DNA of 64,000 bases from Aphanomyces cochlioides (GCA_019828595.1 JAHQRK010000001.1:3038001-3102000), one strand, 5' to 3'; positions 1 to 11,471 are shown, numbered from the stretch's first letter. A program made the numbers and translations. The notes: generated by a model not told the origin, from the letters alone.

Positions 1-1167
1 ACTTTATCCTCGTCGAGACCAGCCAAGGCAGCGTCAGGAAGCCACCTGCGACCAAATGGCCCGACTGCTTCTGCTCGACTTGAAGCTTTTCCAAACGGCA
101 CTCCTCTCTGTGGCGTCTTGAGAGATGGTAGGGAATACGTCCCAGGTCCAAGCGATGACTGGGGCGTCAGTCGAGCAGCAAAGGTCTTGAGTCTCTTTGC
201 CCCTTTGTATTTGCATTGCACGTGATCACGACCATGGCCATGCGTCCATGCCAGACCACGTTCAGATGTCCAAGCTTTGTGGATTTGACTCAGCTTCCAC
301 TCGGAGGACGACGTGGTGGCCAAACGCGGCTTTGCGTTGCCACCAAATCCAGCCACGAGCTTCGTCCCCGACTTCTGCTGTGTCCACGTCGAGTGAACCT
401 GCGGCTGAAGCCATCTCTCGTCGGACAACGTTGCTCGAGACAATCGACTGACGCATCCTTTCTGTCGATGCTTGACAATAGTCGACCGCGTGCGCTCAGC
501 TTGCTCGATCAATGGCGTCTTGCAAACACGGCGATCAACTAATGCATACGATATGGTGTGGTAGCCCACGGCCTTCCTTGGCCTCTTGTCTCGAGTCTTT
601 GTCTTGGAGACTGTCGAAAGCACTTCTTTGACAAATTCCTCGACAGACGACGCCGCCGACTCGGTGTCTGAATCGTCCAATTGATGAGCCGGCGCTTTTG
701 CTTCCAGCGGCATCGAAGATGGCCAAGCGTAGCCGACAAGGCGTGGCTTCACGACCGCGTCCGCGCGGGCTACGTTGTATGTTGCAGGTCCAACTGCATC
801 CAGTAAGTCGATCTATCTCATTTTCATCGATGTACCTGTTGACTTGCGTTGTCCAGTCGCCTTGTCGGCTCTTGGAAACGACAGCGCTGGGCCTTTGGTC
901 ATGCAGGCATCGTAGTTGGGATTGTACTTGGCTGGCGGTGGATTTGACGGCAGCCTTAGATGTCCGACCGATCGAACGAGCGCATCAATGCCAGCTAAAA
1001 CACCCACCGCTGGGTTCTTTCCTTGATTGCTCTTGGCTTTCCTCTCCTGGCGAAAGCGCGGTGCTTTGCCAAACGTCGTCGTGCCTCTCTACGAGCCATG
1101 AACCATCCTACGACCTTGAAAGTGCGTGGATTCCTACTTGGCTGTCGTCGTTGACGTGTCCGCCCAT
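1..1167 (-). CDS. SHIPPO/STPGR-repeat flagellar protein (3' end outside window)
   Basis: Reading the minus strand from an ATG at 1167 and splicing gives a Pro/Gly-rich protein with sperm-tail PG-rich repeats. One copy reads VGPATYNVARADAV, another LGPGTYSLPSLKTP followed by VPFGKA, and a degenerate one reads PAKYNPNYDA. These GPG-x-Y repeats occur in ODF3/SHIPPO-type axonemal microtubule-associated proteins. An intron at 794-835 splices in phase. The frame is then open without a stop from about 793 to base 1, so the gene continues past the left edge. The first intron follows MGGHVNDDSQ; the join before PAKYNPNYDA was not resolved. An axonemal role fits an organism with flagellated zoospores. 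The repeat identity is seen in the sequence; the cellular role is inferred. Confidence 0.7.
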
Positions 1168-1289
1168 TGAAACTGCCGTCTCAATATTGGATCTTGAAGG
1201 GAGCATCCTCAGCCTTAACAATCACAGCCACTCGTCCAAGTGCACCGGTCAAGGCCATAGGTCAACATTTGCACGGAGGTGTGCCTTAG

Positions 1290-2797
1290 AAAACGAAGTA
1301 AAGACAACAACATTAATGCAGGAAAGCTGGAGGAGCTCACGACAACGCTCTCTGACAGTTACATCACTTCGTAATTTTAACTGCCACGTGCAGCGAATAC
1401 GCCATGACCTGTACGCCAAGCAGTAATGGCCAAGGAATATTGGACAATCCACGACGACTGCCTTGGTGTTACACCTGCAACATGCGCTGTCGATTCTTCA
1501 GAAACTAGACGACAATTGCCAGTAGACGCTGACAAAGTAGGGCTCGTCTCTGTTCCCAGCTGGAGAAAGGTCATCATGGCCATAACTGGAGAATATACAT
1601 CGCCTCTTCCAAGTTCTCGCCAATCTCAATCCACAGGCAATTGACTCTCGAGTGTATTTCCACACTTGTAAGATGACGACAGGGCTGAGTGTGCATATTC
1701 CTAGATGGTCTTGAATCCACCATTGTTATGGTTCTGCACACGACTGCACACGACAGAAGCGTTGCGTTGCAACTCGAGGAAGACGAGACGTGCCTTGGAG
1801 TTTTGCCTAGATCGTTCTTTCTTACAGAACAAGTTTTCGTCCATCAACTCAAGCACAACGAGATTTGTCTGCCGCTTGAATGCAGACAGCCAGTCACGGC
1901 TATCGTATCAATATGTTGCACGCTGCTGCCTCGACTCTGAAGACGCAATATCCTCTAGGAGAGAATGGGAAGGACGACCACCCATGCTGGTGAAGGCAAG
2001 GGAGAGATGGTAATGAACTTTTTGAGCCCACCCTCATTGAAAGTATCTCTTGGGAAGGAAGAAGGTGCAGTTATCGCGACCACGCGTATAGAGGAAGCCA
2101 TGGGCGACAACATGGCCTACGTCAAGTCGAAATACAGCAGTGATGCTGACAGATTGCATGCTTGGATCCGAAGCGTAATCGAGCTCTTCAGAGACAGTTC
2201 AAGTCAGAGCATATATATGTTCTCCAAAACCTTGGCTATTTGGTGTGTATCCTTCATGAAACGAGAGCACTATTGCTGACTGACTGGTCGCTTGATAAGC
2301 AAAGATGCATCTACTCTTGAGGAGCATCCTGTCTTTGCCAAAGACTGCTTGTATCCCATGAGCGCGTGCATGGACTTGGCCTGTCATGAAGAGTTTGAAG
2401 TTCACGAAAGACTGTTGAAGGTTACAACACGTCATGGAGTACGAAGCGTGTGAAACTGACAAGCGAGGTATCTGCGTTGCGGCAACGATGTGGCACTCCG
2501 AGAAGTAAGAGACTATCAGTGAGCACATGGAGAGTCTCGAATGGCGCGGACGGTGAAGCTTGCCCGAAGCACATCCTTTCTTGCTGAAGACACCATCGCG
2601 TCAAGATGTCGAATGGGGGTGATGAACCACCATGGGATGTCAAAATGTGTTGCAAAAGGTGTCAAAACAACCATCATTCCATGCTCAAGTGGGTGCACAT
2701 GGCAATACAAATTCCTGTATGTTCAGAATGTTTGTTTCTACCCAGATCCACGATTTTCCCGCCTTGTCGTAAATTTGATGAACGAGACACCTTTTGA
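1290..2797 (+). CDS. Unrecognised spliced gene with Cys-pair (zinc-ribbon-like) C-terminus; exon map incomplete
   Basis: Several short exons in different frames read as credible protein. They include KDNNINAGKLEELTTTLSD, STTTALVLHLQHALSILQ (after a 63-nt intron), LANLNPQAIDSRVYFHTCK, EDETCLGVLPRSFFLTEQ, and FKSEHIYVLQNLGYLVYAST (with a 58-nt phase-1 intron). Near the 3' end come SACMDLACHEEFEVHERLLK and a last exon carrying MCCKRCQ and PVCSEC, two CxxC pairs about 25 residues apart, ending in a stop at 2797. The start codon and three joins in the middle were not resolved, so the coordinates are the outer limits of coding signal. No family was recognised. It is divergent from the flagellar gene to its left. 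Confidence 0.4.
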
Positions 2798-2943
2798 CAT
2801 TTTCCCGTTAGAGGAGCAAAAATCGAACTTGGCACAGCGCGCGCGGACGGCATTCCAATCGAAAGAGGATGGGACGAGGGGTCAACCGAAAGAGAATGGA
2901 ACGAGGAGTCCGCTCCTCTCAGCCTCATTTTACATTTTCCGAA

Positions 2944-3855
2944 ATGGCAGACTTCCCAGCTTCACCACCATTCAACAATGCACTGCTTGCAAACGACGAC
3001 CAACTGAACACCCCCGCTGTCCCTGCTGGAGGGATAGACGAGGCGGTGATAGGACGTGAAGCCCTTGGAGCTTTCAAGGCATCAACCATTCGTCTGGCTT
3101 CGATTGAATCGATTAGCGAAGCTGAACTTGGCATGGCCACCTACAGAGTGGCGGAGGCCATTGCACAATTCCAAGGTGGTGCGTTGATGATGCCTTGGGT
3201 TGCGCAAGCTCTCGCTGCTGGATTGGCCCCCCTGCTAGCAGGTAAGCAAGCTGGAAATGAATCACAATACATCTCTATACGTAGAAATGCAGGCTCTTCA
3301 CGAAGGGCAGATGGTGCTTCACCAAAGGCAGATGGCGCTTCACCAAGGGCAGATAGCGCTTCACCAAAGGCAGATAGCGCTTCAGCAACAACAGGAAGCA
3401 ATGCAGGAAGAAATACGAGCTGCAGAACTGACTTTCGCATCCTGCTTGTCAACTCGAGAATACTTTCTCGAAATCAAGACGTAAGACGCCAATCCTCCTA
3501 CTACCCGCAACACTCACTGATCATCTTTTAGGCACACGTTGGGACAACTACCCCGTTTGCGCCACCAGCGAAGTTCAACCTTGGATTTCTGATTCAAGCG
3601 CCTCATCCAGCCATGGCGAATTTTGTCGACGTTCCTGCCGATATTGCCCCTGCGTTTGAAGGCGGGCCTCCTGTGCCAGGACCGGACGTGTTTCCTCCTG
3701 CAAATTTGCCTTTTCCACAACACAGTGGGAGTATTCTGACAATTGAAGAAATTGGATACCTTTGCTGCTGGTATTGCGACGATTTCGGCATCCTCGGCAA
3801 CGACCCCCAAGAAACGGTATGGCAGAAATTCAAGAATTTCCTTCGAGGAAGATAA
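2944..3855 (+). pseudogene. Repeat-family hypothetical protein, frame broken at the second splice junction
   Basis: Exon 1 starts at ATG 2944 (MADFPASPPFNNALLAND) and joins exon 2 through a 43-nt intron (3242-3284) in phase. Exon 2 carries a Gln/His-rich tandem repeat (units like MALHQGQ, IALHQRQ, then IALQQQQ), which suggests a coiled coil. A second canonical intron (3481-3531) leads to an exon ending LPFPQHSGSILTIEEIGYL... and a stop at 3855. The canonical splice leaves the last exon two bases out of frame and would stop after about 20 residues (…RSSTLDF). The long downstream frame (from AHVGTTTPFAPP) is clearly protein-like. Either this copy is decayed or it uses an unusual splice. No function is recognised. 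Confidence 0.5.
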
Positions 3856-3946
3856 AGATCTACCTTGGTCTTACTTAAAGCTTTAATGATCAATGACATT
3901 TCAATCTTTTCTCGGCTTTCGTCTTCTCATCAGCAACATCGGCGCC

Positions 3947-4516
3947 ATGGAAAACAATCTAAACTTGTTCAGCAGACTGAGGATAATTCTCAAAACTTTG
4001 GAGGATGTATGGCTCTCTGCATGGATTGGATATGTCTTGCTTGGGTGCGTTGGAGGAAGTAGAGCAGCGTGCACTTGCAACTTCGGATCGTGTAAGATTT
4101 GACAAATCAATCGTAGCAGTTGATGTGGTTGAGTCGATGGACTAGATGTCGTTCTAGAGGACATCGAGACTCGAATGCATACAAACTTCTCATCGAGTTG
4201 AAACCACCCAAGCCAACAATTCGAGAATCAATTCTGTTGTGGTTGATGCCCCAGAAAGAATATTACTTCATGAGCTTTGGTGATTGTGCGTTTTTCCCAG
4301 CTAGGATCCACTGACGATCTCTTGCCTCGTTGTCGCCTCGTTCTGAAGTTTCGCCAGCAAATTTTGCAGGTCCATGGAAGTGTAGCACAAGGATGTGCTT
4401 GGCCGATGGCGAAAATATTGACCAAGTTGGGCGACAAGGGCGACAAGGTCATGGTGCCCCACCCAATGTTGCTGGAGTGGACAGTTACTTCAGATACTGT
4501 AACCGACTTTTGGTAA
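3947..4516 (+). CDS. Unrecognised small protein, four exons
   Basis: Phase-consistent splicing gives about 140 residues: MENNLNLFSRLRIILKTLED, then EVEQRALATSDH, VVLEDIETRMHTNFSS, and a last exon from LVIVRFSQLGSTDDLLPRC to a stop at 4516 (…VTSDTVTDFW). The three introns are about 49, 57 and 75 nt and all end in AG. The N-terminal half is predicted helical and acidic/basic (coiled-coil-like). An upstream in-frame ATG at 3893 is possible. The next gene's ATG lies only 24 bp after this stop, so a single longer gene cannot be excluded, but no in-phase join was found. No family was recognised. Confidence 0.45.
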
Positions 4517-4540
4517 CCGTCCGACACATTTTGGCATGTC

Positions 4541-7494
4541 ATGACTCAAACCGCGGTCGCGCCATGGGCGATGCCACAAACATCGCCACAAACGCCCCAG
4601 TTGAGAACGCAGAGCCGTTCTCTCCACATGGAAGTCGAGCAAGTCTGTGCGGACAAGAACCAGACGATCGAAACATTTGCGGCGAAAAAGTGGAGCGAAA
4701 TCTTCCGCCTGGTCGGTTCCATCTCCACGAACTCTCTAACTTGTCCGCGCAGCACACGCTGCTCTCCAAGTCGTTTGCGCACATTCCGCTTGCTGGCGAT
4801 GGCCATGGGCTCTACGAAAACCTCTACAAGGCATTCCCGCACAACTTGGTGACCAAGCCGCGGTTTGTTGGCGTCATGCGATGCATTTGCGGCATTGAGT
4901 CGACCAACTTGGCCACGATGGACGAGGCGTCCAAGGCGATGGTCAAGCACCTCGAGAGCTTGCACTACTGCTTTGAAGTCTCGCTCGTGCAGAAAATCCA
5001 CACCAAGGACGTCCAGACGCTGCATATTAACTGGCGATGGCTCCTCCTTGCGCTCAAGTGCTCGATTGCTCTCGCTCGTCTTGCTCACTTGTGCTCCTTC
5101 CTAGGCTCTTACGAGAGCCCATGCTCCCCGAGTCGACCTACTTTTGGTTTGGCTTTCAGCTCTTCAGCTCGCCTGGCGTCTTGGACGACGCGCCACATTT
5201 GTGGATCTCACGAGACGATCTCTACTGCATTTTCAACTTTAGCGCAAGCAGCCACGCCTGCTCTCGCATCATCAACCAGCGGGTTCTTTGAGCTTCTGTG
5301 GCCTCACTGACGGCGTCTGTAGATCGCCCAGGCGGACATTCAATTGCCGCAGTCGGTCTTGAATCGATCGCGCATTCAGTACGAGCACTTTTGTCTCCTC
5401 CAAGACCATCCGACGGTCCACTCGCTCTTTGGCCCCGCCACGCCGTACACGAGTTACTTTGTCGAGCTCATGAGCCCGCAAATCCGCCAGTATGTCTTCC
5501 ACATGCGCAAATTCGACAAGGATCGCATGAAATGCCGCAAGTTCCTCTCGCACTATCAGCTCAAGAGCCTCCGCCAGGTCTCCTTTCCCATGGAACGCGC
5601 TCATCCTGGCGTCTTTAGACGTGGGCTCGATGGAATCAAGTCGTACAGAGTCGTCGACAAGCACGCCGTACTTGTCTTCGAGCGATGGCGCTCCTAGCAA
5701 CAAGTTCGCGGCAACAAGCATTTGATAAACTTCGCCAGCATGCCATGGACCACGTCGCGGCGATTGAAATCCAGGTTTGCCGTCAAATTGACGTGGATCT
5801 GCATGGCTAATTGACGAGCAGCGCACCTTCCGCGGCTATCAAGGCCGTCAGCAGTTCCTCAAAGTCGTCACGACGCTCCAAGCAGTCTTGACGATTCAGA
5901 GACTCTACCGCGACCGCGGCCACTTCTTGCAATGCGTCAAGCAGCTCAAGCGGAAGAGCCGCCAGGCCATCAAGATCCAGGCAAGACTTGTAGCCGCTGT
6001 CGCCGCCTTACGACGTCCATCTAGCGCGTCTACCGCGGGCGATTTGGTCGCATCCAAGCTCGCAAAGTGCTCCTTGTCTACTTTGAGACCGAGATGGCCA
6101 CGATCCAAGCTCAGCGCGATGCTTATCTTCTCTCGGTGCAGCAAGAAGCCGCCCAGCGCATCCAAGTAAGTCGCTCTGCTCTCTCTCAGCGCCTCAAGTT
6201 CTTTCTCTAGCGCTGCTTTCGCAAGTACAAACTTCATGTCGTGGAAGAGCAAGCAAAGGAAGACCATCTCGAGTACGAACGCGTCGAGCGAGAGATGAAG
6301 CTTTTGCTCGACGCTGCCGACAAAACCCGCAGAGAGCACCGCGCAGCCGTCACTGCTTACTACGATCAGCTACGAGAGGAGACGCTCGCCAAGGAAGCGC
6401 GCAGGAAGATCGACGATCGGTGCGCCGCCACCTCCTTGCAATCCTCGGCTAATGTGTGGCTACAGGGAAAAGTTTCGCGTCAAGCTCTTGCGTCGACAGC
6501 GGCAGTGGGTGGATATCCTCTCCGAGCGCAGAGCCAAGGCAGAGGCAAAGGCTGCTGCTAAACTCGAGCGCGATCGAGCTCGGGAGGAAGAATGGAGAAA
6601 GAAAGTCGAGACGCGGGCGATGGAGCGCAAGGAAATGTTGCTGCAAGTGCTGATGAAGCCAGAATCCAAGGCAGACGACGCGAGGAAAGCTGCGGTCGTT
6701 GCTCGCATCAACGAGCAGTACAAAAGCGTCCGCGCGAATTACAAAGCGGCGGGCATTGCAATGGCAGCGCAGGAAATGAAAGATCGCGCGCAGCATGACG
6801 TCCTCGTGGCAGAGATGGAAGAGGAGCGAGAGCGCGTGCGCGAAGAGTGGCGGCTTGCTGAGATCTCGATCGCCAAGCAAGACCAGCAAGAAGCAGATCG
6901 CGAACGCATGGCGGAGATCGAGCGACAAAGGCAAGAGCGCCATGACGCAGCGACGCGGATCCAACGCGGCACTCGAGTCTGTCTCGCGCGACGGCTCCTG
7001 CGGAAAAAAGTCGAAGCGGCCTTTGACAAAATCTACGACGTGGCGTCCGGCCAGCTCGTCTACATCAACACGCGGACGCAAGGCATGTGCGCCAAGCCGT
7101 CCTGCTTGGGCTCCCACGACTTGACGCTCGCGGACAAATGGTACATTTGCCCAGACATCTCAGGTAAGTCCATAGCGTCTAGCGCGGCCGCGAGCTGGCT
7201 GTGCGTAGGCGATGTCTACTACTACAACCCCAAGACGATGATGCAGTCGTGGACAAAGCCCGACAAGTGTGTCTTTTGCGATAGCTGCAGCGCGGACTTT
7301 GCGACGATCTACTGTCCCAACCACAAGACGAGGGGGTATATCGACCCGCAGAGTCTCTGCACCGCTTGCTACGAAGGCCAGGTAGCTCAAGGTACATGCC
7401 ACTGGTGCTGCGTAGGTTGACGTGGTTGTTTGGTGGCGTAGATCCGAATTTGGCGGTCGACGCAACGACATTTGACGGCGCGCTGGTGTCGTAG
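4541..7494 (+). CDS. IQ-motif, coiled-coil, WW-domain protein with Cys/His-rich tail
   Basis: Ten introns splice in phase, giving 11 exons from ATG 4541 to TAG 7494. The middle carries several IQ-type calmodulin-binding stretches at exon ends (AAIEIQ then RTFRGYQGRQQFL; AIKIQ then RVYRGRFGRIQARK; AAQRIQ then RCFRKYKLHVV; AATRIQRGTRVCLARRLL). A long charged coiled coil (about 6240-6960) follows. Next comes a WW domain (KWYICPDISGDVYYYNPKTM then QSWTKPD) assembled across the ninth intron, and a Cys/His cluster (CVFCDSC … YCPNHK … LCTACYE) that resembles a B-box or zinc finger. The intron at 5981-6024 is GC-AG. The architecture suggests a calmodulin-regulated cytoskeletal or flagellar scaffold; that role is inferred. 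Confidence 0.75.
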
Positions 7495-7501
7495 AGGAGA
7501 A

Positions 7502-8147
7502 TTAACTTAAAGCCCGACTGTAGTCGCTCTTGGAGAGTTCCATGAAGTAAGCGTCGTGGCCTTTGGCGTAGTAGTCGCGACGGCAGTCTTGGACTTGAAA
7601 CCCGAGAGATTCATAGAGCTGAAAGGCGCCATCGCGACGGACTGCAACGTGGAGCGTGATGCACATACAGCTGACACCGCATTGAGAAAGAGCGCAAGGG
7701 AGACGAGACGTACTTGCTTAAATGTCGGATGGCTTGTTGGAGCAGCGTGCGGCCGATTCCAAGTCGTCGCTTGGATGGATCGATGGCGATTTTAACTATG
7801 CGGCCTGCAATCTACGGCTCGTTGATGTCGGGAAATCCAATGTGAAAGTACTACCGAGTTGCGTGAATAGAGAACGTATCCAAGCACAGACGAGGCGACG
7901 TCGACAGCCAGGAGCATGGAGTGCCCTCTGCGTGAACGATCAGGCATGGTCGATTGAGACGGTCGCGTACTGTTTCTTTGCCTCGTCGACGATTGCAGCA
8001 CCGAGACTTTCATGGGCTGGGAAGGATCTAGAGACCTCCGTGAGGCATTGAAACTGCATCAAGCATTGGTCTGTACGCTGTTTCAATCGCCACGACTTGC
8101 TCCAGCGCTTGGCGCGGCGTCTCCACGTCCACGTGGATGACTTGCAT
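7502..8147 (-). CDS. GNAT-family N-acetyltransferase
   Basis: Five exons splice in phase from ATG 8147 to TAA 7502. The N-terminus (ETASFPAHESLGAAIVDEA) matches the substrate-binding start of AANAT-like GNAT enzymes. GHSMLLAVDVASSVLGYVLY forms strands 2-4. The acetyl-CoA pyrophosphate loop is SKRRLGIGRTLLQQAIRHL, the R/Q-x-x-G-x-G/A signature. The C-terminus has the family's FQLYESLGFQVQDCRRDYY followed by AKGHDAYFMEL. Introns are about 43-49 nt. The enzyme should transfer acetyl from acetyl-CoA to an amine or a protein N-terminus; the substrate cannot be read from sequence. The end-to-start gap to the IQ/WW gene's stop is only 8 bp, tail to tail. Confidence 0.85.
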
Positions 8148-8480
8148 GTGCTGCTCGACTGGAATTTTGTATGGTTGTCACAATGTAAAGAATTTCACAC
8201 TTTTCAAATGGCCATCGCTGGCCTCACACCAAGGCCATGGCGCATGATAGCAATGGAATAAGTCCATCTCCGTGGCATTGCATGACATCTACGCCTCAGG
8301 AGAGACGCCTTTCAGCGGATCGCTTGCATTGCAGAGTGCGCGGGCACGAACGAAGTACCGAGAGCTATCTCCAGTCGCGTGGGAAGAGTAGTTTGAAGCA
8401 ATGACGACGCGCCAAGAAGTTTGCCACACATTGCGTCGACTCCACATTGACAACGACAAGGGCTGCTTGTTAAATAATCT
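8148..8480. other. Intergenic gap between two minus-strand genes
   Basis: This interval separates the GNAT start from the stop of the large membrane protein. No open frame with convincing protein character, repeat or RNA gene was seen on either strand. It should contain the GNAT promoter and the upstream gene's 3' end. Confidence 0.5.
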
Positions 8481-11471
8481 CTACACATCACAGTACAGCT
8501 CGTAGTCGTCCCTACTGCGCTGCGTTGATCTCTCCCTGTGTCTTGCAACGTAGCCGACAACTACGAGGACACAAACCACGAGTATAGCTAGCCCATTGGA
8601 GACTCCGTCGAGATGACTCCATGATGCAGTAAGGAGCACTTGCGGCGTGCCATTTTCTTCACCGAAGACACATTGAAACAGATCTTGGGAGCGGTCGCCT
8701 ACGGAAAAAAGCGGCGCACAAACTGCGTCGCCACAGCATTTCCGAGTCGCTTTCGTCACATTTGTGCTTGTTCCGTCTGCCTGAACGAATGTGCCTCCAC
8801 ACACTTGAAAGAGCGACGCGGCGTCGGGCGGGCACTTGTCTTCAGCGTCGATGAACGCAATACTGTCGTGATCCGGTCGAGCTAGACGGAATCGCTTCGT
8901 GGCGGAGATAATCTGCTCCAACTGTCGGGTGTAGACATGGACGTAGGTGAAATTACACGAAATGTGCAGCACATCGGCGCGTTCGTCCATCGCGATCGCA
9001 AAGCGCTCGACTTGTGACTTGTTACGAGTTTGAAATTCCACGAGCAGAGCCGGCGATCGGCCGTCAAACTGGGCCCAGCAGTGGAGTGCCGTTGAAATCC
9101 ACTGGGGAACGACTTGACGTTGCAAATCGCACGCCAGAAGACCCATCCTCGCGTCGAAATCCATCGTGAGCTCGGCAAACGCGCTCAGCTTGCTGTAAGG
9201 ATACAACACGTCGGCTCTGCGCTCTCCTGGGGTCGACGCTTGGTACCACATTTGATCGACCAAGTCGGCTGTGCAGATTTGAGTTGTGAGATGTAGCACG
9301 ACGTTGATTGAAAACGAAGCGACGGGTCCACACTGCGACCACGCTTCCCATTCAATCGTCGTCTTTGGTCTGTCGAATTGCAGCTCATGGACGTCCAAAC
9401 TGCGCCGCCATGATGTATCATCTTGGACGACGCGGTATCTCCAGTAGACAAACGTCATGTCATCGTCTCCAAAGACGACGGTGCGATCTTTCAACGCTCC
9501 AGAGAGAACCACGAAATTGCGGATCGTCGTTTCGAAGCTGCAGACGCCGTGGTCCGTTTGGCCAAACTCACTGCACTCCAACAAGACGTGGACTTCTCTC
9601 GACGCGTCAATCACCAGGTAAGGATAAAGCAGCTTGACGAGGGACGTCGTCTTCGCTTGGAGACTAGGATGAACTGTCGCCGAGGCAGAGAAGAAAGTCG
9701 ATCCATGGCCCACGAGGCATTGCTCGGTTCGACAGGTGACGCCATTTCCACTGCAAGTCCGCACTGGAGCTCCCATCGTCGCTGGACATGTGTAGTCGAC
9801 CCACCATTCTCGTAGCTCGACTTCCAAGTGACAGCATCGAGTGCATTGACCATGCGGCACTGGAAATCGCAATTGAACGCGCTCGTTCTGGTCGCCAAAA
9901 GGAGACATTTGCAGTCGCTGCAGCGCGAAGGAGCTCACGCGGTCGGCAAAGCAGGAGGGGCCGTCAGTGTAATTTCCCTTCTGAATGTGGTCTTGAAAGA
10001 AATCTTGCCTGGCATAGATCGTCGCATCGCACCGTTCTTCGCTGCAGGAATCATTCTCGACGTCCATGGAGTACAAGTAATGTCTTTGGAAGATGGCATC
10101 CATGGCAAGGAGATTCTTCGGCGTGTATTCTGCAGTTGGAATGTGTCGATCGCCTCGACGGAGCGGTGGCAGGTCGCTCAGCGTCTCCTCTGGACATTTT
10201 GCTCTGCTCTGAGGTCGAAACCTATCCGAGATGGCCAAACAAGCTTCACAAGCTGGCGTCGTCTCGTGGGGCCACCCGCTTCGAATCATGTAAACACCAG
10301 GCTTAGTGAAGCTCACGTCCTTCAGTAGCTCCAGGCGTCGTAGCGGCGGCATCCACGGTTCTGTCCTCGAGTTAATGACCTTGCCATTATAAGTCTCAAC
10401 GTGGAGCAGGACACCAGAATGGTTGGAGAGATTGCGTGGAGGATACGGCACGTGACTGACTGGTTCTGGCGTCACGTCGCGAATCAAGCATTGGTTTCTG
10501 GAGTCGTGATCTCGCGGTGTGATGGCGTAGTAGAACGAGCGATGATTGTGCGAGCAGGTGGTGCTCGTGGGCTCGACTTCTTCGCAAAAATGCTGGCTAT
10601 GACGGACATTCAAGTCCCAACCATCAGGACATTTGCAAGTACAATGCCTGGAAGCATTTTTTGGGTCCACGTACACGACTGGGACGCCTTGAGGGAGGAC
10701 AGAGGAGCATTGGTAAGCCATCTCGACGCGATGGATGTTCCATACGTGCAGTAAATCTAGCCGAAAGAGCTCTTCCTTGGACGCCCACGCGTAGGAATGC
10801 GGTGGATTCTCCAACAGCGTCGTGTGGTGCATGAAGAAAGCTCTGGTGATTCCGAGTGACTGGCCAAAGTCAACGAGTTGATGGTAGCTGTGAGGATGAC
10901 TAAAGAAAGCAACCATTGCGTCTGGAGAGTCATTTCCATTGTGAGCACTTGGTGGCCTTGTCTCCACGGGATATTCGCTGTCCTGTGCGTTTGCTTCAGT
11001 ATCAGACAACGCTCGGGAGTCCGTTTGAGATTCATTTGCTTGAAAGAGAGGTCTTTCAGATGCTCGATTCCTTCGATGAGAATGCCGCCGTTGGTCTGGC
11101 CGTGGCAAGTGAATATGAACCATGCGTTTGTCCCAAATGATCGCACATTGGCGGCCATACACTTGAAAAACTTCAGAGTCTGTTGAGCTGTGCATGAAGT
11201 CCATCCATGCGTTGACCATTTGCATCGTTGCTTCGTCCATTGCATCGGCTATACCGACTACAATGCGATACTTGCATGGCGTATCGACAGGCAGCGCAGG
11301 TTCACACGCGGGGTAAGTAAACCTCGGCGTTTTCTCGTCTCCAAGGCTACCAGGATCGGGAGATGATTCCAGGTTTTGATCGCGTCCATTTCTCCAAGGC
11401 GTCAAGATATCGTGCTCCGCCGTCGCAGAGCACCTCGTCCAGAGTAACCAGAAGCACCAGCGCAGCTTCAT
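8481..11471 (-). CDS. Large Cys-rich type I membrane (or secreted) orphan protein
   Basis: A single uninterrupted frame of 996 codons if translation starts at the ATG at 11471, whose product opens with a signal-peptide-like MKLRWCFWLLWTRC. A longer start (11552) would bury that hydrophobic stretch behind 27 polar residues, so 11471 is preferred. The body is rich in Cys, Trp and His with several potential N-glycosylation sites. Near the C-terminus there is one strong membrane segment (GLAILVVCVLVVVGYVA) followed by a short basic tail with two tyrosines (DDYELYCDV). The topology implies a surface receptor or adhesin-like protein. No domain was recognised. It is unusual here in being intronless. 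Divergent from PIGW, with a palindromic promoter motif between them. Confidence 0.75.
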   Translation of the reverse strand: MKLRWCFWLLWTRCSATAEHDILTPWRNGRDQNLESSPDPGSLGDEKTPRFTYPACEPALPVDTPCKYRIVVGIADAMDEATMQMVNAWMDFMHSSTDSEVFQVYGRQCAIIWDKRMVHIHLPRPDQRRHSHRRNRASERPLFQANESQTDSRALSDTEANAQDSEYPVETRPPSAHNGNDSPDAMVAFFSHPHSYHQLVDFGQSLGITRAFFMHHTTLLENPPHSYAWASKEELFRLDLLHVWNIHRVEMAYQCSSVLPQGVPVVYVDPKNASRHCTCKCPDGWDLNVRHSQHFCEEVEPTSTTCSHNHRSFYYAITPRDHDSRNQCLIRDVTPEPVSHVPYPPRNLSNHSGVLLHVETYNGKVINSRTEPWMPPLRRLELLKDVSFTKPGVYMIRSGWPHETTPACEACLAISDRFRPQSRAKCPEETLSDLPPLRRGDRHIPTAEYTPKNLLAMDAIFQRHYLYSMDVENDSCSEERCDATIYARQDFFQDHIQKGNYTDGPSCFADRVSSFALQRLQMSPFGDQNERVQLRFPVPHGQCTRCCHLEVELREWWVDYTCPATMGAPVRTCSGNGVTCRTEQCLVGHGSTFFSASATVHPSLQAKTTSLVKLLYPYLVIDASREVHVLLECSEFGQTDHGVCSFETTIRNFVVLSGALKDRTVVFGDDDMTFVYWRYRVVQDDTSWRRSLDVHELQFDRPKTTIEWEAWSQCGPVASFSINVVLHLTTQICTADLVDQMWYQASTPGERRADVLYPYSKLSAFAELTMDFDARMGLLACDLQRQVVPQWISTALHCWAQFDGRSPALLVEFQTRNKSQVERFAIAMDERADVLHISCNFTYVHVYTRQLEQIISATKRFRLARPDHDSIAFIDAEDKCPPDAASLFQVCGGTFVQADGTSTNVTKATRKCCGDAVCAPLFSVGDRSQDLFQCVFGEENGTPQVLLTASWSHLDGVSNGLAILVVCVLVVVGYVARHRERSTQRSRDDYELYCDV

